From Yinghuangia seranimata (GTDB lineage: Bacteria; Actinomycetota; Actinomycetes; Streptomycetales; Streptomycetaceae), in the NCBI RefSeq assembly GCF_029953285.1, contig NZ_JASAOI010000042.1, positions 62,001 through 126,000 on the forward strand: a stretch of DNA of 64,000 bases, in the 5' to 3' direction. Shown here one piece after another: positions 59,411 through 64,000 of this stretch. The notes beneath the pieces are model-generated. The model worked only from the letters and a program-made list of their open reading frames with translations, ran no database searches and had not been told where the DNA came from. Made by a program: the position numbers and the translations under genes. How positions within the stretch are numbered: position 1 is the first letter of the stretch; each line of letters begins with the position of its first letter.

Positions 59411-62400
59411 TCAACCGTCCCACTCGTGGATGACCGCGACCCCGTCGGTGTCCAGCAGGCCGGTGACCTTGATGCCCTGGGTCCGTTCCACGCTCAGGTG
59501 GCGCAGCGGGTCGGTGATGATGCGCAGGCGCGGGCGGCCCGTACCGGCCTCCAGGTTGGCCGCGACGACCAGCGAGAACCGCTCCCCGGCTGTCAGCGCG
59601 CGCTCGAACTCCGCGACGGTGAGCGTCACTTCGCGCGGCTCGGGCCCGGCGTGCGCCTTGATCTCGTAGAAGTGCTCGCGGGCGTCGACGGCGTCCGCGC
59701 CGAGGCCCGGCTGGGAGCGGTGGTCGTAGAGGGCCACGCCGTCGCGGGCGAGGACGCGGCGCAGGAGCTCCCAGGCGGCGGTCTCCCGGTCCTGCGGGGT
59801 GTACGCCGTGACGGCCGCGTGCTGCTGCGGCGCCGCGCCGCCGGTGTGCGGGGCGGGCAGCTGTGGCGGCCGGTCGGGGGAAGGCAACGTACGGGCGGGC
59901 GGCAGGACCGGCGCGGGAGCGGTCTGAGCGCGGCCACCCGGCGGCCGATCGGGGCCGGTCGTGATCGGGTCGGCGGCGAGCGCAGCGAGGTCGACGAGGC
60001 GCCGGTGAGAGGGAGGTTCGGCACCCGGCCGACGACCGGATCCGCGGTCGGCCTCGTCGGGAGCAGGCTGTCGTTCAAAATCAACCTCGCCGGCCGAGGA
60101 ATGGAGCCGATGGACCGCCGAACCACCCTCTTCCTCCCGAGCCCGCAGTAGTCGGTCGAGGTGGCGGGCGCCGGCGTCGTCCCGCTGGCGGGCGGACGGG
60201 AGCGGGGCCACGGGCTGGGCGGCGTCGAGGCGTTCGTGCTCCCAGACGTCGCGCCAGACGTGGCCGACGCGGGTGCGTTCGCGCGCGAAGTGGGCGGCGA
60301 CGGCCTGGCCCGCGCCGCGGCCGGTCTCGAGGGCGGCGGCGGAGGCGACGTAGAGCACGCCGGCCGCGCGGTCGATGTGCGCCTCGGTCGTCAGTTCGAC
60401 CGGCGCACGCCTACGCTCGTTCGGCTGGTCCAGCGCCAGAAGCACGGTCAGCCCCGGAAGAACCCGTACTGTTAATCCCGAGAGCCACCACGAGTCCACG
60501 CAAGCGGCAGCCGCGTCGGGCTCGTCACGGACCAACGTGTCCTGCAGCCGAACCACCGCCGAGCGGAAGGCGGCTGTGAGCCGGGTGTCACCACGCGACC
60601 GTTCAGCACAGACGACGGTCGCATCGGCGGGCTCCAGCCGGGTGACCCCCAGCGGCCGCAGCAGTGCGGTGAACTGCTGCAGGTCCCCGCCCGGCTGCCA
60701 GACGGGCGCGACCTTGCCGAGCGCCTCGGCGAGGTACCGGTTGTCGACGGCGTAGACCGGCCGTCGCGCCGTCCAGCGGTCGCCGCAGCGCAGCGGCAAC
60801 CGCCGCAGTGCCGCGCGCAGTTCGGGCGCCATCCCGACCTCCGCGGCAGGCCCGCCCGCGCCCGCCACCAGACCGGCGAGCCGCCGCAGGGCCTCGAGCG
60901 TCACACCGAGCCGCTGCTCGGTCCTGGCGCCGGTGTCGCACGCCGCCTCGGCGAGCACCCCGGTCAGATCCGCGACGTCGGGCTCGCGGATGCCCAGCAC
61001 GTCCCACAACGGACGCAACCCGGCCTCGGGCAGCACGAACGTGCGATATCCCCCGAGGATCGAGGGACCTTGCAACACCTCCGCGGGCCGCCGCCAACCA
61101 CCCCCGGTGAGCACGAGCGCCTCACGCCCACCGAACGCGACCCGCACGGCCCGCTCGGCCTCGCCCCGCCCCGAACCATCCCTGACGAGCAGCCCGGCAA
61201 GCGCCCGATACACAGCGACAACATCGGCGACGAGCAGGTCGGACGGCGACTGGAGGACGGCGCCGCGCGGGCCCAATGGCTCGATAGACACGTCGGCCAC
61301 GAAGGGCACGGCGGCACTCAATCGCCCGTCTCGATCACGCAGTTCTCGTAAGCGCGCGATCAGTGCGCCGACACCCGGCGATCCGACGACCCCAAGGGCG
61401 CGCAACACTTCGGCTCGGCCTGCCGCGCCGGGCGCGGTGTCCGCGCGGAGGCCGACAAGCTCGGCAGCGCAGACGTCATCGGCACCGCCGGCAGCCCACA
61501 CGTCGAGGGCCGCCGACCCGCCGCGCGCAGCGACGGTGTCGGAGTCGGAGTCGGCAGGTGTGGCTCGCACGGCGGTCGACTCCTCCGCCGCACACAGTGC
61601 GCCGACGGTTCCACCGGCCCCGGCCACCGTGGCCTCGTGAAGCTCGGTGTGCAGATAGCCGGGATCCTCGCGTCCGAACAGGGCGGCGACGGGGCTCGTC
61701 GGGAGGTAGAGCCGATCCGGGGCCGTCGGCGTGCCGTCCGCGCGGTCGAGCCACCGCAGTTCGCGCAGGCGCCAGATCCACACCGGCACGGTCCGCCCCT
61801 TGCGGTGCCAGCCGTAGTACCCGTACGCGGCCTCGACCGACAGCGCCGCCCGGCGCCCAACCTTCGGTCCCGCATACGCGCGGGCAAGCGTATGGATCAG
61901 GGCAACCGCACGACGTCGCCTCCGGACCGGGTCAGGATCCGATCCGATCGCCGCCGCCACCGCAACCGCGTCGGGGCTGTCGCGGTCCTCCAGCGTGTGG
62001 TCGGCGCCGAGGCGCCCGAGTTCGAGGGTGCGGGCAGTGGTGCCGCACTCACCATCGGCAGGCAAACCGGGACCCGGATGCCGGTCGGTCGCATACACCT
62101 TGCCCGCCGTCCGCGGCGTGGTCAGCCTGGGCGCGTCCGCGACCCCCAGCAGCCGGAGGAACGCCACGGGGTCAAGCTCGCCATCCGCCTCGAGCTCGTC
62201 CGCGTAGGCCGGATGCAGCCACCGCAGACCTGGCGTGTCCCGCGCGGCGTCGGCGAACGGATAGACAGGCGCCGGGTCGAGCACCGCCGGCAGGTAGGCC
62301 GCCCCCGGTGCCGCCAACGCCTCAGCGCGACCCGCCCCGTCGACGACGCGCAACCGCAACGCGCGGCCGATCCGCGGCCCGAGGTCACGCCGGGCGGCGT

Positions 62401-64000
62401 CAGGCACCTGCCCAAGCCCCCCACGCAGCGCACCCAGCGCCTCAGCACTCGGCGGCATCCCAGGGAGCATCCGCCCGACGTCACCGATCCGCGCGACCCG
62501 CTCAAGCTGCCCCGCAATGTCGTCGGCATCCACCACACAACCCCGGTCCCCGAGCCAGGCCAGGACCGTCCGGGCGGCGGCGGTTTCGGCCCGGTACGCG
62601 GCATGCAGGTCAAGCGCCGTACCCAGCACGTCGGCCAATGCGCGCTGCCCGGGCGCGGCCCGACGCACGAACACGCGCCCGCTCCCGGGCACAGGCGGAC
62701 GCCAGCGCTCACCGTCAGCACCAACCACCCACGCAAGATCGAGCAGCCGCCGTTCCAGCCCGCCCTGAAGCGCGACAGCAGCCAAACGGATGCCCGCCTC
62801 GACCTCGAACCCCGGTTCCCCGTAAAGCCCCAGAGCCCGCTCGATCGTCACCTCGTCCGGCAACCCCGCCACCCCGGCGGCCCGCCAGTCGGCCAGCACA
62901 CGGCGCCACCGCCCGGCCCCGTCACGCGACGCCGCGGGAACCACATCAACGGCCCCAGCCAGCCAAGCGATCCTCCGCGCATCAACCACGCCCTCAAGGC
63001 GGCGTTCCTCCACGGCCAGCTCGGCCAATGGCCGCCGTACCCCATCCGAGCAGGCGAGCCGCAGCCGCCCGGCAACCTCACCACGCGCCCGCCCCACCAG
63101 TTCCTCACGCAACCGCGCCGCGAGCGGCACCAGTCCGTCCGCAGACGGCACATCACCAGGCACGAGATGCCACGCCGCAGGCATGTCCCCGCCCAACACA
63201 CCCGGCACAGCGGCCGCCCAAAGGTCCGCGACCAAACCCACCATGGCGTCGTTCCACGCCCCGGCGACGAAGTCCCGACGACTCACCAGCGGGTCGAAGT
63301 GCGCATGCACGCGGACCGGCACATCAATCGCCGCCATCGGCAACGCCGCATGCACCACCCCAGGCACCCCCGGCACCGAAGGCAACGCAACAGCAACCGG
63401 CACCGTCGCCCGACCGGCCTTGTGCCGTCGCACCAACCCGTCTCCCATCGGGAGTTCGGTGTCATAAACCCGCCACGCGACCCCAGACGCAGACTGGGCA
63501 CGCCGAATCCGCACCTCCACATCGCACGCCCCGACCCTCATCCGCACCCGCGAACCAACCGTGGGCCAGCGCAGCTCCAGCGCACACACCGCACGGCCGT
63601 ACGCCGTCGCGGTAACGACGCGCAGACTGCGAAGAAACAACAACGCGCTGTCGTCCCAAGCGGCGAACCAAGCCCCCACCTCGTCCGCCGTCAGCTCCAC
63701 ACCATCGAGCGGGATCCGGAACACCGTCCACCCATCAGGCGAACCGCCGGGCAGCGGATCGGCCGGCGTGATGCCGATCCCGTCGAACCTCACCCGCCAC
63801 GGCGGCGCGTGCACCTCCCACACCCGCGACAACGCCCGCACAGTGGCCAACCCGATCCCGAACCGCCCGGTCGAGTCGGGATCGTGCGCCTTGCCGCTCA
63901 GCCCGGGCAGGCCCAGCAGCAGGACGTCCGCGAACCGCACCGGCCGACCGTCATGCGCAACACGCAGCTCCCCCTCCACGAGCTCGAACCGCACAGCCCG
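59411..64000 (-). CDS. Sacsin-like GHKL ATPase protein with DUF3883/NO VEIN-like C-terminus (5' end outside window)
   Basis: The minus-strand frame is open from the window edge, at least 1529 residues. The N-terminus shows the ATP-lid of an HSP90-like ATPase: ADVLLLGLPGLSGKAHDPDS continuing TGRFGIGLATV. The N-box with the catalytic Glu/Asn lies beyond the edge. A long middle region without clear motifs follows. A Pro/Ala-rich linker leads to the C-terminal DUF3883 domain (EHFYEIKAHAGPEPREVTLT, then ERFSLVVAANLEAGTGRP). That domain resembles a restriction-endonuclease-like nuclease fold with E-x-K; family members occur in defence islands. Likely an ATP-gated effector. Confidence 0.85.
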   Translation of the reverse strand, partial: RAVRFELVEGELRVAHDGRPVRFADVLLLGLPGLSGKAHDPDSTGRFGIGLATVRALSRVWEVHAPPWRVRFDGIGITPADPLPGGSPDGWTVFRIPLDGVELTADEVGAWFAAWDDSALLFLRSLRVVTATAYGRAVCALELRWPTVGSRVRMRVGACDVEVRIRRAQSASGVAWRVYDTELPMGDGLVRRHKAGRATVPVAVALPSVPGVPGVVHAALPMAAIDVPVRVHAHFDPLVSRRDFVAGAWNDAMVGLVADLWAAAVPGVLGGDMPAAWHLVPGDVPSADGLVPLAARLREELVGRARGEVAGRLRLACSDGVRRPLAELAVEERRLEGVVDARRIAWLAGAVDVVPAASRDGAGRWRRVLADWRAAGVAGLPDEVTIERALGLYGEPGFEVEAGIRLAAVALQGGLERRLLDLAWVVGADGERWRPPVPGSGRVFVRRAAPGQRALADVLGTALDLHAAYRAETAAARTVLAWLGDRGCVVDADDIAGQLERVARIGDVGRMLPGMPPSAEALGALRGGLGQVPDAARRDLGPRIGRALRLRVVDGAGRAEALAAPGAAYLPAVLDPAPVYPFADAARDTPGLRWLHPAYADELEADGELDPVAFLRLLGVADAPRLTTPRTAGKVYATDRHPGPGLPADGECGTTARTLELGRLGADHTLEDRDSPDAVAVAAAIGSDPDPVRRRRRAVALIHTLARAYAGPKVGRRAALSVEAAYGYYGWHRKGRTVPVWIWRLRELRWLDRADGTPTAPDRLYLPTSPVAALFGREDPGYLHTELHEATVAGAGGTVGALCAAEESTAVRATPADSDSDTVAARGGSAALDVWAAGGADDVCAAELVGLRADTAPGAAGRAEVLRALGVVGSPGVGALIARLRELRDRDGRLSAAVPFVADVSIEPLGPRGAVLQSPSDLLVADVVAVYRALAGLLVRDGSGRGEAERAVRVAFGGREALVLTGGGWRRPAEVLQGPSILGGYRTFVLPEAGLRPLWDVLGIREPDVADLTGVLAEAACDTGARTEQRLGVTLEALRRLAGLVAGAGGPAAEVGMAPELRAALRRLPLRCGDRWTARRPVYAVDNRYLAEALGKVAPVWQPGGDLQQFTALLRPLGVTRLEPADATVVCAERSRGDTRLTAAFRSAVVRLQDTLVRDEPDAAAACVDSWWLSGLTVRVLPGLTVLLALDQPNERRRAPVELTTEAHIDRAAGVLYVASAAALETGRGAGQAVAAHFARERTRVGHVWRDVWEHERLDAAQPVAPLPSARQRDDAGARHLDRLLRAREEEGGSAVHRLHSSAGEVDFERQPAPDEADRGSGRRPGAEPPSHRRLVDLAALAADPITTGPDRPPGGRAQTAPAPVLPPARTLPSPDRPPQLPAPHTGGAAPQQHAAVTAYTPQDRETAAWELLRRVLARDGVALYDHRSQPGLGADAVDAREHFYEIKAHAGPEPREVTLTVAEFERALTAGERFSLVVAANLEAGTGRPRLRIITDPLRHLSVERTQGIKVTGLLDTDGVAVIHEWDG

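Noticed and set aside
1-64000. tRNA, rRNA or riboswitch genes
   Set aside because: I saw no cloverleaf-like sequence, conserved rRNA segment or known riboswitch element by eye. A covariance-model search would be decisive.

Overview
The window is about 72% G+C. It has GC-rich third codon positions, frequent GTG and TTG starts, and many 4-nt start/stop overlaps. Several families are typical of mycelial actinomycetes: an XRE regulator with an MmyB-type C-terminus, DUF574-type SAM methyltransferases, CGNR zinc-finger regulators, Tat-exported ferritin-like proteins, and a TPR-bearing STAND NTPase. It is best read as a chromosomal stretch from a Streptomyces-like organism (Streptomycetaceae or a close relative). 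No rRNA, tRNA, CRISPR array or phage gene was recognised.

Layout. 1-14.4 kb is a mosaic of small transcription units. It holds a partial repeat protein, an acyl-CoA ligase, an MmyB-type regulator, a DUF574 methyltransferase, a membrane metallophosphoesterase, and two successive divergent transporter/CGNR-regulator modules (MFS and EamA). An MMPL exporter and two dimeric alpha/beta-barrel proteins follow. 14.4-28.6 kb holds envelope and secreted proteins (DUF3068, a ricin-lectin hydrolase, a membrane-anchored beta-helix protein), a decayed vWA gene, a coupled pair of ferritin-like proteins, and assorted enzymes (GNAT, nucleotidyltransferase, leucine-carboxyl-methyltransferase-type methyltransferase, alpha/beta hydrolase).

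28.8-46.8 kb is one 18-kb co-directional operon: three tandem DUF4132 (MolR/YehI-like) paralogues, then a MoxR-type AAA ATPase, a DUF5682 protein, a vWA protein and a SWIM zinc-finger protein. The last four are essentially butted or overlapping. The set matches the Escherichia coli yehI-yehL-yehM-yehP-yehQ arrangement, here with DUF4132 triplicated. I read it as a MoxR/vWA chaperone-type machine in which the DUF4132 proteins are candidate diversified client or sensor subunits. The biochemical role is not established.

46.8-55.9 kb is ordinary accessory metabolism and envelope: GNAT, NlpC/P60 hydrolase, isochorismatase-type hydrolase with a GlxA-like regulator, GMC oxidoreductase behind a palindromic promoter, amidohydrolase, LtrA-like membrane protein and a membrane SpoIIE-type phosphatase. 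55.9-64 kb looks like a conflict or defence region. A small two-helix membrane protein is translationally coupled to a STAND NTPase with eight perfectly periodic 42-residue TPRs. The pair is bracketed by fragments of IS701- and IS5-type transposases. Beyond it, on the opposite strand, lies a giant GHKL-ATPase protein with a DUF3883/NO VEIN-like C-terminus, cut by the window edge. The membrane protein and the STAND protein share a short glycine/alanine tag at facing termini, which suggests homotypic (possibly amyloid-type) coupling between receptor and effector. This pair and the triplicated DUF4132 operon are the most noteworthy systems here.
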